In this document: piece after piece, positions 7,028-16,425 of the stretch
How the letters are laid out: each line of letters begins with the position of its first letter
How positions within the stretch are numbered: position 1 is the first letter of the stretch
Origin: an uncultured Oscillospiraceae bacterium
GTDB lineage: Bacteria > Bacillota > Clostridia > Oscillospirales > Ruminococcaceae
Direction of reading: 5' to 3'
Assembly: GCA_934465295.1 (NCBI GenBank)
Contig: CAKSKU010000011.1
Coordinates: 17,874 to 81,873, forward strand
DNA length: 64,000 bases
Program-made: the position numbers and the translations under genes
The notes under the pieces: model-generated
The model's database searches: none
What the model was told of the DNA's origin: nothing
The model's input: only the letters and a program-made list of their open reading frames with translations

Positions 7028-8947
7028 CTAATTAGCTATTGATTTTCCCGTATAAAGCTGGTAGTATCTGCCCTTTTCTTCGATAAGCTTATCGTGCGGT
7101 CCTCTTTCGATTATCCTGCCCTGTTCAAGCACCATGATACAGTCGGAATTCTTTACGGTCGAAAGTCTGTGTGCGATAACGAATGTTGTTCTGCCGTACA
7201 TAAGTCCGTCCATACCTCTCTGGACGAGCGCTTCCGTTCTTGTATCGATAGAAGATGTTGCTTCATCAAGGATAAGTGCGGGCGGGTCTGCTACTGCGGC
7301 ACGGGCTATCGCAAGGAGCTGTCTCTGACCCTGTGAAAGGTTTGCGCCGTCGCCTGTGAGCATTGTATTATAGCCCTCGGGAAGTCGCTTTATAAAGCTG
7401 TGTGCATTTGCAAGCTTTGCGGCTGCGATGCATTCCTCGTCGCTTGCGTCCAGTCTGCCGTAGCGGATATTATCCATGACCGTACCCGTGAAGAGGTGTG
7501 TATCCTGAAGAACGATGCCGAGCGAACGGCGGAGGTCGGCTTTCTTTATCTTATTGATATTGATGCCGTCATATCTGATCTTGCCGTCCTGAATATCATA
7601 GAAGCGGTTGATGAGGTTCGTGATAGTTGTCTTTCCTGCGCCCGTGCTTCCGACAAATGCGATCTTCTGACCGGGGGCTGCGGAAATTTTTATATCGTGG
7701 AGGACGATCTTGTCATCGGTATAGCCGAAGTCAACGCCGTCAAAAACGATGCGTCCTTCAAGCTTTGTATAGGTAACGCTTCCGTCCTCGGAGTGAGGGT
7801 GCTTCCATGCCCAGAGGCCTGTTCTTTCTTCACATTCGGAAAGTGTTCCGTCTGCGTTTTCCTTTGCATTGACAAGCTCAACATAGCCGTTGTCCGTTTC
7901 AGGCTTTTCATCGATAAGGTCGAATACACGCTTTGCACCTGCCATAGCCATAATGACCGAGTTCATCTGCTGGCTGATCTGAGTGATAGGCTGGCTGAAA
8001 TTCTTGTTGAGTGTGAGGAACGAGATAAGCGTACCGAGGGTAAGTCCCGTCACGCCCGAGAGAGCAAGGACTGCTCCGAGGATAGCGCAGAGAACATAGC
8101 TGATATGACCGAGGTTATTGGCGATAGGCATAAGAATGTTTGCGAACTTGTTTGCGTTTTCGGCGCTTGCACGAAGCTCGTCATTGATAGCGTTGAAGTT
8201 CTCCTTTGCTTTTTCTTCGTGGCAGAAGACCTTAACGACCTTCTGACCCTCGAGCATTTCTTCGATATAGCCGTTTACCTTGCCGAGGTCTTTCTGCTGC
8301 TTGATGAAGAATGTCGAAGACTTTCCGCCGAGCTTTGCCGAAACGAGGAACATTACGCCGACCATTAAAACAGTCAGTACCGTGAGCGGAATGTTCAGCA
8401 CGATCATACTTACAAAGCTCATTATAACTGTGATAGTTGAGTTGATGAGCTGTGGGATACTCTGTCCGATGAGCTGACGGAGAGTATCGATATCGTTCGT
8501 GTAGATAGACATTATATCGCCGTGAGCGTGGGTGTCGAAATATTTTATCGGGAGGGTTTCCATATGCGAGAAAAGGTCGTTTCTGAGGTTTCGGAGCGAA
8601 CCCTGCGAAACGTTTACCATTATTCTGTTGTAAGCGTATGAGGTAACGATGCCGACTGCATAAATGCCGATAAGCTTCAGGATAGCTCCTGCGAGCGGTC
8701 CGAAGTCGGGTTCAAGTCCTGCAGCCTTGTCATTTACGAGCGGAGTGATATAATCATCGACAAGGCTCTTCATAAAGAGCATTCCGTAAAGTGTTGTTAT
8801 CGCCGTGATGATGATGCAGATAACAACTATTATAAGGTGTACTGTATAGTTTTTGAAAAGATATGAAAAAACACGTCCGAGGGACTTTGTGTCCATATTC
8901 TTCATATTTTTCATATCCATTGGGGGTCTTCCGTGTGGTCCCGGCAT
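7028..8947 (-). CDS. ABC exporter half-transporter, canonical Walker B subunit
   Basis: This 639-residue fused permease-ATPase has six membrane helices (about residues 30-330) followed by an ATPase domain (about 395-630) with Walker A GSTGAGKTT, signature LSQGQRQ and Walker B ALILDEATSSID. A hydrophilic insertion of about 45 residues between the two domains (after FDLIDEKPETDNG) is typical of the BmrD/YheH type. It follows the other half-transporter by 20 bases and is presumably its heterodimer partner. The intact catalytic glutamate here complements the degenerate site in the partner, as in BmrCD and TM287/288. Substrate unknown; drugs or peptides are likely. This gene ends the operon at repeat copy B. 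Confidence 0.9.
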   Translation of the reverse strand: MPGPHGRPPMDMKNMKNMDTKSLGRVFSYLFKNYTVHLIIVVICIIITAITTLYGMLFMKSLVDDYITPLVNDKAAGLEPDFGPLAGAILKLIGIYAVGIVTSYAYNRIMVNVSQGSLRNLRNDLFSHMETLPIKYFDTHAHGDIMSIYTNDIDTLRQLIGQSIPQLINSTITVIMSFVSMIVLNIPLTVLTVLMVGVMFLVSAKLGGKSSTFFIKQQKDLGKVNGYIEEMLEGQKVVKVFCHEEKAKENFNAINDELRASAENANKFANILMPIANNLGHISYVLCAILGAVLALSGVTGLTLGTLISFLTLNKNFSQPITQISQQMNSVIMAMAGAKRVFDLIDEKPETDNGYVELVNAKENADGTLSECEERTGLWAWKHPHSEDGSVTYTKLEGRIVFDGVDFGYTDDKIVLHDIKISAAPGQKIAFVGSTGAGKTTITNLINRFYDIQDGKIRYDGININKIKKADLRRSLGIVLQDTHLFTGTVMDNIRYGRLDASDEECIAAAKLANAHSFIKRLPEGYNTMLTGDGANLSQGQRQLLAIARAAVADPPALILDEATSSIDTRTEALVQRGMDGLMYGRTTFVIAHRLSTVKNSDCIMVLEQGRIIERGPHDKLIEEKGRYYQLYTGKSIAN

Positions 8948-8967
8948 AAATTGATCTCTCCTTTCCG

Positions 8968-10716
8968 TCAGTCAGCCGCAGGTGCGTCAAAGTCGCCGCT
9001 GCCGCCTGTCTGTGCATCGTAGATCTCTTTGTAGATCTCGTTTGTTTCAAGAAGCTTTTCGTGAGGAGCAAAGCCGCTTACCCTGCCATCGTCGAGGACA
9101 AGCACTCTGTCAGCGTCCTTGACAGAGGAAATACGCTGGGAAATGATGATCTTTGTCGTTCCGGGTATTCTCTGTGCAAAGGCTTCACGAATTTTTGCAT
9201 CGGTCGCAGTATCGACCGCACTTGTCGAGTCGTCGAGGATAAGCACCTTCGGGTTTTTGAGGAGCGCTCTTGCGATGCAAAGACGCTGCTTCTGACCGCC
9301 CGAAACGTTGCTTCCTCCCTGCTCGATATAGGTATTGTAGCCATCGGGGAAGCGTTCGATGAATTCATCTGCGCAGGCAAGTCGGCAGACCGCACGACAT
9401 TCTTCCTCGGTAGCATTTTCATTGCCCCAGCGGAGGTTGTCAAGGATAGTTCCCGAGAAAAGGACGTTCTTCTGGAGAACTACCGCAACGCTGTTTCGGA
9501 GAGCTTCAAGGTCGTATGACTTAACGTCCTTGCCGCCGACATAAACGCTGCCGCCGGTTACATCGTAAAGACGGCTGATGAGGTTTACAAGGCTCGATTT
9601 GCCGCAGCCCGTTCCGCCGATGATGCCGATAGTTTCGCCCGCATTGATGTGGAGGTCGATATCTTCGAGGACGTTTTCGCCGCTGCTGTGTGCATAAGCG
9701 AAGTTGACGTGATTGAAGTCGATGCGTCCGTCAGCAATGTTTGTATCGGGAGCTTCGGGGTTAGTGATATCGGGTTCTTCCTTGATAACTTCAACGACAC
9801 GCTTTGCGCTCGCTTCGCTCATCGTGAGCATAACGAAGATCATCGAAAGCATCATAAGCGACATAAGAACGCTCATAACGTAGGAGAAAAGCGATGTAAG
9901 CTCGCCCGTTGTAAGGCTGCCCGCAACGATGAACTTCGCACCGAGCCAGGAGATGAGAATGATGCAGAAGTAAACAACGAACATCATTATCGGGCTGTTG
10001 AGAGCGATAAGGCTTTCTGCCTTGACGAACATCTTGTAAATGGAGTTGGAAGCGTTTTTGAACTTTGTCGTTTCGTGATCCTCACGGACGAAAGCCTTTA
10101 CAACACGGATAGCCGAAACGTTTTCCTGAACGCTTGCATTGAGGTCATCGTACTTCTTGAATACAACTTCAAATATCTTTGATACCTTGCCGATGATAAG
10201 GAAAAGAGCAGCTCCGAGGAAGATGAGTGCAGCAAGGAATATAACGCTCAGTCTGCCGTTGATAGCGATGCACATTATAAGGCTGCATATAAGTGTGAAA
10301 GGCGCTCTTACTGCGATTCGTATAACCATCTGGTATGCGTTCTGAATGTTCGTAACGTCCGTTGTCATACGGGTGATAAGTCCTGCCGTGCTGAATTTAT
10401 CGATGTTGGAGAACGAGAAACGCTGAATGTTGTCATACATAGCGTGACGAAGGTTGCAGGCAAAGCCTGTTGATGCGGTCGCAGCGTATTTTCCTGCGAG
10501 AACGCCGCTTTCAAGGCTAAGGAATGCAACGATTATCATAATGATGCCGTATTTTACAACAGCGGACATATTTCCTGCCGAAATGCCGTCATCGATTATC
10601 TTTGCGGTGATGAGCGGAATGACCACTTCAAAAAGAACTTCGAGAGCGGTAAAGATCGGTGTCAGTATCGTGTCTTTTTTATACTGTTTGATCTGTGCCA
10701 TAAGTGTTTCTATCAC
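8968..10716 (-). CDS. ABC exporter half-transporter with degenerate Walker B
   Basis: This 582-residue half-transporter has six membrane helices (about 15-300) and an ATPase domain (about 335-570) with Walker A GGTGCGKSS, signature VSGGQKQ and Walker B VLILDDSTSAVD. Aspartate replaces the catalytic glutamate after Walker B, the mark of the BmrC/TM287-like member of heterodimeric exporters. The start is a GTG at 10716 placed eight bases after AAAGGAGG. It overlaps the end of the MarR gene by 38 bases, indicating translational coupling. The operon MarR - this subunit - canonical subunit suggests inducible multidrug or antimicrobial-peptide export. Confidence 0.9.
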   Translation of the reverse strand: MIETLMAQIKQYKKDTILTPIFTALEVLFEVVIPLITAKIIDDGISAGNMSAVVKYGIIMIIVAFLSLESGVLAGKYAATASTGFACNLRHAMYDNIQRFSFSNIDKFSTAGLITRMTTDVTNIQNAYQMVIRIAVRAPFTLICSLIMCIAINGRLSVIFLAALIFLGAALFLIIGKVSKIFEVVFKKYDDLNASVQENVSAIRVVKAFVREDHETTKFKNASNSIYKMFVKAESLIALNSPIMMFVVYFCIILISWLGAKFIVAGSLTTGELTSLFSYVMSVLMSLMMLSMIFVMLTMSEASAKRVVEVIKEEPDITNPEAPDTNIADGRIDFNHVNFAYAHSSGENVLEDIDLHINAGETIGIIGGTGCGKSSLVNLISRLYDVTGGSVYVGGKDVKSYDLEALRNSVAVVLQKNVLFSGTILDNLRWGNENATEEECRAVCRLACADEFIERFPDGYNTYIEQGGSNVSGGQKQRLCIARALLKNPKVLILDDSTSAVDTATDAKIREAFAQRIPGTTKIIISQRISSVKDADRVLVLDDGRVSGFAPHEKLLETNEIYKEIYDAQTGGSGDFDAPAAD

Positions 10717-11161
10717 AGCACATACCTCCTTTTGGGTATTTTTTTATATTTGCGAGCATAATTTCCAGTCCTCGGCTGATAACAGGGATATCTTCGGCGG
10801 GAATGCCCTCGATCAAAGCATTGTCAAGGCTGTTCATATCTTCTTTGAGAAAAACGGTGAATTCGGCAGCTTTCGGCGTAAGCTCAAGCTGTTTCTTTCG
10901 GTCATCGCCCTCAACGGAGATCATCTGAAGATAACCTTTCTGTTTCAGTCCTTTTAAAAGAAGCGAAACAGAGGCTCGGGACGTTCCGAGTATATCGCAG
11001 AGATCGGTCGAACAGAAATCGCTGCCCTTGTTTTCGTGGATATACATTATGCAGAAGCACTGCATCGGTGTAAGCTCCAATTGTTCGCACGATGTGCGGC
11101 AATGGGCATCTACCGTTGCCGATATCTGTCGGATATAGCCCAGAATTTTTCTTTCTTTCAA
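10679..11161 (-). CDS. MarR-family transcriptional regulator
   Basis: A winged-helix regulator of 160 residues. The core LTPMQCFCIMYIHENKG leads into a recognition region SRASVSLLLKGLKQKGYLQ and a wing with DDRKKQLELT, the characteristic MarR DxR pattern. I choose the TTG at 11161 as start because AAAGGAG lies eight bases upstream; an ATG 36 bases further upstream lacks such a site. It is the first gene of the exporter operon and very likely controls it. A TTGTT-N5-AACAA palindrome at 11275-11289 in the divergent promoter region could be its operator. The ligand is unknown. Confidence 0.85.
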   Translation of the reverse strand: MKERKILGYIRQISATVDAHCRTSCEQLELTPMQCFCIMYIHENKGSDFCSTDLCDILGTSRASVSLLLKGLKQKGYLQMISVEGDDRKKQLELTPKAAEFTVFLKEDMNSLDNALIEGIPAEDIPVISRGLEIMLANIKKYPKGGMCCDRNTYGTDQTV

Positions 11162-11220
11162 ATTTAACGCTCCTTTCTTTATAAGATCTGCCTGCAAAAA
11201 TATTTTTTGAGTGTAGATAT

Positions 11221-11289
11221 ATTATATCAGCATTGAGATTGTTTTAAAAGCAAATATTTGTAATTTAAAATAGTTTGTTTTATTAACAA
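11221..11289 (-). promoter_or_regulatory. Candidate MarR operon promoter (-10) and operator
   Basis: On the minus strand a perfect TATAAT lies at 11221-11226, with only a weak -35 region. An imperfect palindrome TTGTTTTATTAACAA lies upstream at 11275-11289. Its size and position would suit autoregulation by the MarR protein, but this is inference. Confidence 0.35.
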
Positions 11290-11445
11290 TTAAAATCATC
11301 AACAAAAATCAATATCATATAAAACGTTATAGTTGTTGATTCTGACGAACTCTATTGTTAGAAAATATATATATTTTTGTTTATAAATAGTCATAATTTC
11401 GTGATATAATAATTTATAAGTATAACTGCGGAAAGGAGAGCTTTT

Positions 11446-12603
11446 ATGCCGTCAAAACAGATCGACCGTAACGATGATGACCGCCTTAACTGGCGCTATC
11501 AGGACAAGGCGTATAACGAGATGTTCAAGGCTTGGCGCAGGCAGCGTAAGGATTCTGTCGGCTTTTATTATGTCAGCAAGCCGAACGAGCTTACCTACCT
11601 TGACGGCTACGGCTTTGTGACGGATTACCCCGAAGCTGCCGAAAGAAACGCTCTGCGCAAGGTTATGAATGTCATCGGCGCTACGATGATGATCCTCGGC
11701 GTTATTGACCTTCTGTACAAATACGCAGTTCCGAATGTTCTTGCGGCGTTCGGCGCAGATATCTATTTCGATAAATATACAAAGACCTTTTACGGCGATG
11801 AATGGCTTATCCTCGGGATAGATGTGTTCTTTAACGTTATAAAGCGTCTGCTGCCGCTCTGGTATGTCTATAAAAAAATGCAGATGCCGATAAAGGTCAT
11901 GATACCGATAAGGATAACCAACAGAACACTGTTCCGCTATGCTGTTCCCGTGATGCTCTTTGCCGCAGGCTGCTGTACGGCGGCTTCGGGAATGTATGAC
12001 CGCATACTGGGGCTGTGCGGGATAAGCAAGGATAAGCTTTTCGATATGCCCGACAGCAAGGCTGTGCTGGTGTTTTATTTAATAGTACATATAATATTGA
12101 TACCAATTATAAGCGAAATGCATACAAGGGGTGCGCTTCTGCAGCTCCTGCGGCAGTTCGGCGACGGCTTTGCGATAGTCGTAACGGCACTGCTCACCTC
12201 GCTCATATCATATAATATCAGCACATTCTGCTATATATTCGTTGTATCGCTCGTGATAGGCTATTTCACCGTGCGCACAGGCTCGGTCATCACTGCGATA
12301 CTGATGAGGATAACTGCGGCGGCTGTCTCCTACGGCGTGTTTATGGCGGACGAGTTCGTGAGCGATGAAAACAGCGGTCTTGTTGTGATGATACTGATGC
12401 TCATTATCCTCGGCGTAGGACTGGTCGGCTTTGTAAAACTGCTCCTCAATTACAGCAATAACTTCTCGCTCAATTTCAAGGGAAGATACCTGAGCTTTTC
12501 CGATAAATGCGGAATAATCGTTTCATCTATCCCCGTTGTTATCGGTTTGACCATAATAATCATACATACTATTATAAATATAAGCTTTGTGATGAGTGTA
12601 TGA
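11446..12603 (+). CDS. CPBP-like (Abi) integral membrane protein with degenerate active site
   Basis: A 385-residue protein with a soluble N terminus (about 1-75) and around eight hydrophobic helices. The segment IPIISEMHTRGALLQLL (about residues 216-232) aligns with the EExxxR motif of CPBP intramembrane endopeptidases, but the first glutamate is serine. The next conserved helix, usually ending in a histidine, reads LTSLISYNISTF, with serine where His is expected. The following GYFTVRTGSVITAIL is typical of the family. It is probably a CPBP fold without protease activity, or acting as a scaffold. It starts behind GGAAAGGAGAG. Its stop codon overlaps the start of the TadA fusion, so the two are co-translated. 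Confidence 0.65.
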   Translation: MPSKQIDRNDDDRLNWRYQDKAYNEMFKAWRRQRKDSVGFYYVSKPNELTYLDGYGFVTDYPEAAERNALRKVMNVIGATMMILGVIDLLYKYAVPNVLAAFGADIYFDKYTKTFYGDEWLILGIDVFFNVIKRLLPLWYVYKKMQMPIKVMIPIRITNRTLFRYAVPVMLFAAGCCTAASGMYDRILGLCGISKDKLFDMPDSKAVLVFYLIVHIILIPIISEMHTRGALLQLLRQFGDGFAIVVTALLTSLISYNISTFCYIFVVSLVIGYFTVRTGSVITAILMRITAAAVSYGVFMADEFVSDENSGLVVMILMLIILGVGLVGFVKLLLNYSNNFSLNFKGRYLSFSDKCGIIVSSIPVVIGLTIIIIHTIINISFVMSV

Positions 12604-14009
12604 TGAGGAACGATGGATTTTATATGGAAAAAGCGCTTCTGCTTGCCGAGGAAGCCGCTGCGGACGGTGAAGCTCCGATAGGCGCAGTCATTGTCCGAAA
12701 AAGTGACGGCGAGATCGTCGGAACGGGGAGAAACACCCGTGAAAAAGGCAGAACTGCGCTCGGTCATGCTGAAATATCGGCAATTGCGGACGCCTGCGAA
12801 AGGCTTGGCGGCTGGCGGCTCTCGGGGTGCGAGATGTTCGTAACGCTTGAACCCTGCCCGATGTGCGCAGGTGCGATAGCGAATGCTCGGCTCGACAGGG
12901 TGGTTTTCGGCGCATCGGATACGAAAAACGGCTTCGCAGGTTCAAGGGCGAACCTCTTTGAGCTTTGCGGAAGCTATACTATTATAAAAGGCGGAGTGAT
13001 GAGGACCGAATGTGAGACTCAGCTGAAAAGCTTCTTCGGCGCACTCAGAAAGAAGAAAAACGGAATGAACGGCATAAAGCTTATAAAAACAGAATCGGCA
13101 GAGCAGGTCAGAAACCTCGCCGCCATCGCAGACGAAATATGGCACGAGTGGTTTCCCTCAATACTTTCGGCGGAGCAGATCGACTATATGGTCGAAAAGT
13201 TCCAGTCGGAAAAAGCCATCACCGAGCAGATGAAAAATGACGGCTACGAATACTATTATATACACCGAAACGGTGAGCATATCGGCTATACTGCCATAAA
13301 AAATGACGGAAAAAGGCTCTTTTTATCCAAGCTTTATATAAAAAAGGAGTTCCGTGGGAACGGCTATGCCTCGGCGGCTTTCAGGCTTATAAAAAATATC
13401 GCCTCCGAGCGTTCGCTCCGTGCGATATGGCTCACGGTCAACAAGTACAATGCAAGCTCCATCGCAGTTTATGAAAAGCTCGGCTTTAAGCGTATCGGCG
13501 AGGGCGTGACCGATATCGGAAACGGCTACGTTATGGACGATTTCTTCTATCAATACGATATAAATTCCGTCCGTAAGATCGGGGAAGATGACAGGGATTT
13601 CTTCCTCGGTGCGGCGGATACCTTTTATCATACGGACGCAGTGGAAAAGCCTCTCCCGATGAAAAAGCTTGAAGCGATATTTGCCGAAATGATGCGCTCG
13701 GACGTTTACCTCGAGGGTATGATACTGATGCACAACGGCGAAAGAGCAGGCTATGCCGCAATCGCAAAGACGTTCCAGACCGAGAGTGCCGCCCTGACAG
13801 TCTGGGTCGAGGACTTGTATATTTTGCCCGAATACAGGGGAAAGGGTATCGGAAATACGTTCTTTGAGCGGCTTTTTGAACGTTTCGACAGCGTGACGGG
13901 AAGATACCGCCTTGAAGTCGAACCCGAAAATGAAACAGCATACAATCTGTATAAAAAAATGGGATTCCGTGAGCTTGGCTACACGGAAATGATAAAGGAG
14001 ATGAACTGA
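12603..14009 (+). CDS. tadA: TadA tRNA adenosine deaminase fused to two GNAT acetyltransferase domains
   Basis: One uninterrupted frame encodes three domains in 468 residues. Residues 1-154 are a complete TadA deaminase, which makes inosine-34 in tRNA-Arg: HAE motif GHAEISAI and zinc ligands in PCPMCAGAI, ending in FFGALRKKK as stand-alone TadA does. Residues about 155-315 form a GNAT domain with acetyl-CoA loop RGNGYA and the late SSIAVYEKLGFKRIG. Residues about 316-468 form a second GNAT domain with RGKGIG and AYNLYKKMGFREL. Adjacent ATGs at 12600 and 12603 overlap the preceding stop. The methionine at residue 155 could be an internal start (13065), but only a weak purine stretch precedes it. 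The acetylation substrate is unknown. The MTA/SAH deaminase-like gene follows after one base. Confidence 0.85.
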   Translation: MRNDGFYMEKALLLAEEAAADGEAPIGAVIVRKSDGEIVGTGRNTREKGRTALGHAEISAIADACERLGGWRLSGCEMFVTLEPCPMCAGAIANARLDRVVFGASDTKNGFAGSRANLFELCGSYTIIKGGVMRTECETQLKSFFGALRKKKNGMNGIKLIKTESAEQVRNLAAIADEIWHEWFPSILSAEQIDYMVEKFQSEKAITEQMKNDGYEYYYIHRNGEHIGYTAIKNDGKRLFLSKLYIKKEFRGNGYASAAFRLIKNIASERSLRAIWLTVNKYNASSIAVYEKLGFKRIGEGVTDIGNGYVMDDFFYQYDINSVRKIGEDDRDFFLGAADTFYHTDAVEKPLPMKKLEAIFAEMMRSDVYLEGMILMHNGERAGYAAIAKTFQTESAALTVWVEDLYILPEYRGKGIGNTFFERLFERFDSVTGRYRLEVEPENETAYNLYKKMGFRELGYTEMIKEMN

Positions 14010-14010
14010 A

Positions 14011-15297
14011 ATGGCTGTACGCTTTTACAATGCGAGAATTCTGAGCCTTGAAAACGGAATGGATGTCGATGTCGGCGAGGTCCACACCGACGGCGGCGTT
14101 ATTTCCTACGTCGGCGGCAGTGAAAACGCACCGAAAGGCACTTTTGAACGTGAGATAAACCTTAACGGCAACCTCATAATGCCCTCGTTCAAGAATGCGC
14201 ACACACATTCGGCAATGACATTCCTCCGCTCGTATGCGGACGACCTCCCCTTGCAGGACTGGCTTTTCAAGCAGGTTTTCCCGATGGAGGCAAAGCTCAC
14301 GGGCGATGATATCTATACTTTCTCTAAGATCGCTTTCGCCGAATACCTCACAAGCGGCATCACGGCGGATTTCGATATGTATTTTGAACCCGAATATATG
14401 GCAAAAGCTTCCGAGGAAACAGGTTTCAGAACGATAATGTGCGGCTCGGTAGCAGGCTCGGAGGACGAGTGTGACGCCGCCCTTACAAAGCTTGAAACAT
14501 TATACAATAAGTATAAGGACAGAAGCGAATTCGTCAGCTACCGTCTTGGCTTCCACGCTGAATATACGACACACGTTTCGATAATGAACGGCATCGGCGA
14601 GCTGGCGAAGAAGTACAAAGCCCCCGTTTATACCCACAACAGCGAAACTCTCTCCGAAACAAAGGAGTGCATCGAACGGCATGGCTATACCCCGACCGAG
14701 CTTATGGAAAGAGCAGGCATATTCGAGTACGGCGGCGGCGGTTTCCACTGCGTATATATGAGCGACAACGATATCGAAATTTTCCGCAGAAGAGGACTCT
14801 GGGCAGTCACGAACCCCTGCTCCAACGCAAAGCTTGCAAGCGGTATTGCTCCGCTTGTGAAAATGACGGAAAAGGGCATAAAGCTTGCAATAGGTACGGA
14901 CGGAGCGGCGAGCAACAACGCCCTCGATATGTTCCGTGAAATGTACCTTGCGGCAGTTATGCAGAAGATACAGCTCAAAGATGCGGCGGCAATGCCTGCG
15001 GACAGAATTCTCCGAATGGCTTGCTGCGGCTCGGCGAATGCGATGGGTCTTGACAATTGTGACGGCGTTGCAAAGGGCAAGAAAGCCGACCTTATCGTCA
15101 TCGACCTCAATGCGCCGAATATGCGCCCTCTCCACAATATCCCGAAAAATCTCGTTTACAGCGGCTCAAAGCAGAACGTCCTGCTGGCGATGTGCGCAGG
15201 AAAAATCCTCTACGAAAACGGCAAATTCACGACCATTGACCTTGAAAAGACTTACGCCGATGCGGATATCGCCATTAAGCGAATGATAAATGAATAA
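14011..15297 (+). CDS. mtaD: Amidohydrolase, probable 5-methylthioadenosine/S-adenosylhomocysteine deaminase
   Basis: A 428-residue metal-dependent amidohydrolase. Metal and substrate ligands are visible in order: NAHTHSAM (HxH on strand 1), GFHAEYTT, THNSET, FHCVYM and GTDGAASNN (the late aspartate). The DLPLQDWL segment is typical of the MTA/SAH/guanine deaminase branch, and the short N- and C-terminal beta strands form the usual composite sandwich. Such enzymes deaminate the adenine of methylthioadenosine or S-adenosylhomocysteine in the cytoplasm. A guanine or chlorohydrolase-type deaminase is the main alternative. It starts one base after the TadA-GNAT fusion, so the operon holds two different deaminases. 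Confidence 0.8.
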   Translation: MAVRFYNARILSLENGMDVDVGEVHTDGGVISYVGGSENAPKGTFEREINLNGNLIMPSFKNAHTHSAMTFLRSYADDLPLQDWLFKQVFPMEAKLTGDDIYTFSKIAFAEYLTSGITADFDMYFEPEYMAKASEETGFRTIMCGSVAGSEDECDAALTKLETLYNKYKDRSEFVSYRLGFHAEYTTHVSIMNGIGELAKKYKAPVYTHNSETLSETKECIERHGYTPTELMERAGIFEYGGGGFHCVYMSDNDIEIFRRRGLWAVTNPCSNAKLASGIAPLVKMTEKGIKLAIGTDGAASNNALDMFREMYLAAVMQKIQLKDAAAMPADRILRMACCGSANAMGLDNCDGVAKGKKADLIVIDLNAPNMRPLHNIPKNLVYSGSKQNVLLAMCAGKILYENGKFTTIDLEKTYADADIAIKRMINE

Positions 15298-15350
15298 ATG
15301 CGGAAAAGTGCGGTATTACGCATCTTTCGCCCAAGAAAGGAATCAGAAAA

Positions 15351-16277
15351 ATGAGCATACGCTTTCATCTTCCGAGCTTTACACACCATTTCAGCCTTAA
15401 CAGACTGATGATAGAAACACTTCGGGATCACCCAGAATATTTTGTTGACGGACTGGAAATTGCGTCCGTTTTCGGCGGCTTTGACGGCTCGACATGGAAC
15501 GGCGGCAGAGGCGTTGGCGGAGATTTTGACCCGAAGCTCACGGAATTTATCATCAAGACCTTTGACGAACTGAAAGTTCCTATCCGCTTCACCTTCACAA
15601 ATCCGCTCATCACCGAGGAGCATCTTTCCGACAAAAACTGCAACGAGATACTGAAAATGGCTGACAACGGCATCAATCAGGTCATCGTTATGAGCGACTT
15701 GCTCGAAGATTATATCCGCACGAACTATCCGAACTATAAGATAACCTCCTCGACCTGCAAGGAGATAAGGGATATGGACGGCGTTAATGCCGAGCTTGAA
15801 AAGCCCTATAACCTTGTCGTTCTCGACTATAACTGGAACAATAAATTCGATGAACTTGAAAAGATCAGGGACAAGGGCAGATGCGAGATCCTCGTGAATG
15901 CGCTCTGTCAGCCGAACTGTCCCCGCCGAGGCGAGCATTACAAGTCGATAGGAAAGCTCCAGATCGACCGATGCAACGCAAGCTATTCTGCGATCGGCGG
16001 ACAGCTCAAATTCAAGGATTTCGAGTGTCCGTTCATGTCAAGAACTATCTATGACATCACCGGACTGCCGACCTTTATCTCGCCCGAAGCTATACAGGAA
16101 AAATACCTGCCGATGGGCTTCCATGAATTCAAGATCGAGGGCAGAAGCGCCGCCGATATTGAGATACTCGAGACCTATATGTACTACTTTGCAAAGCCCG
16201 GAACGAGGGATAAGGTGCGCCTTGAAATGCTCAGAAAGCTCACCGGCGGAATAAAGTATTATAATGTTTTTCGTTAA
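15351..16277 (+). CDS. Uncharacterised TIM-barrel-like protein related to the U32 peptidase group
   Basis: A 308-residue soluble protein with no signal peptide, starting behind AAGAAAGGA. The alternation of strands and helices, the ILVNALCQPNCPRRGEHY segment (about residues 181-198) and further cysteines in IDRCNAS and FECPFM resemble U32-type proteins, which bind an iron-sulfur cluster and take part in RNA or cofactor hydroxylation. The C terminus FKIEGRSAADIEILETYM also fits the U32 pattern of substrate-like loops. The match is partial and I would not assign a reaction. It is 53 bases downstream of the amidohydrolase and may share its transcript. Confidence 0.5.
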   Translation: MSIRFHLPSFTHHFSLNRLMIETLRDHPEYFVDGLEIASVFGGFDGSTWNGGRGVGGDFDPKLTEFIIKTFDELKVPIRFTFTNPLITEEHLSDKNCNEILKMADNGINQVIVMSDLLEDYIRTNYPNYKITSSTCKEIRDMDGVNAELEKPYNLVVLDYNWNNKFDELEKIRDKGRCEILVNALCQPNCPRRGEHYKSIGKLQIDRCNASYSAIGGQLKFKDFECPFMSRTIYDITGLPTFISPEAIQEKYLPMGFHEFKIEGRSAADIEILETYMYYFAKPGTRDKVRLEMLRKLTGGIKYYNVFR

Positions 16278-16342
16278 GCTTTGCGGTGTAAAAGATTACA
16301 AAGAAGTTACAAACGGTAACGCAATGTAACAAAAAATCGCAT

Positions 16343-16369
16343 AAAATCGGTCAATTCGGCTGATTTTTA
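16343..16369 (+). terminator. Weak Rho-independent terminator after the U32-like gene
   Basis: A ten-base stem with two G-U pairs (AAAATCGGTC / GGCTGATTTT) and a five-base loop is followed by T residues. Confidence 0.45.
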
Positions 16370-16425
16370 GTGAAAAATTATATAATACACCGAATTTTAA
16401 ATTTTAAATTTGTGATAGATGTACA

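Noticed and set aside
7400..8368. 322-codon open frame antisense to an ABC exporter gene
   Set aside because: Opposite strand of a clear ABC transporter with intact motifs; the antisense product has no recognisable domain.
12507..12602. Upstream extension of the TadA fusion frame
   Set aside because: It lies inside the CPBP gene, has no ribosome site, and TadA homology begins at about 12603.
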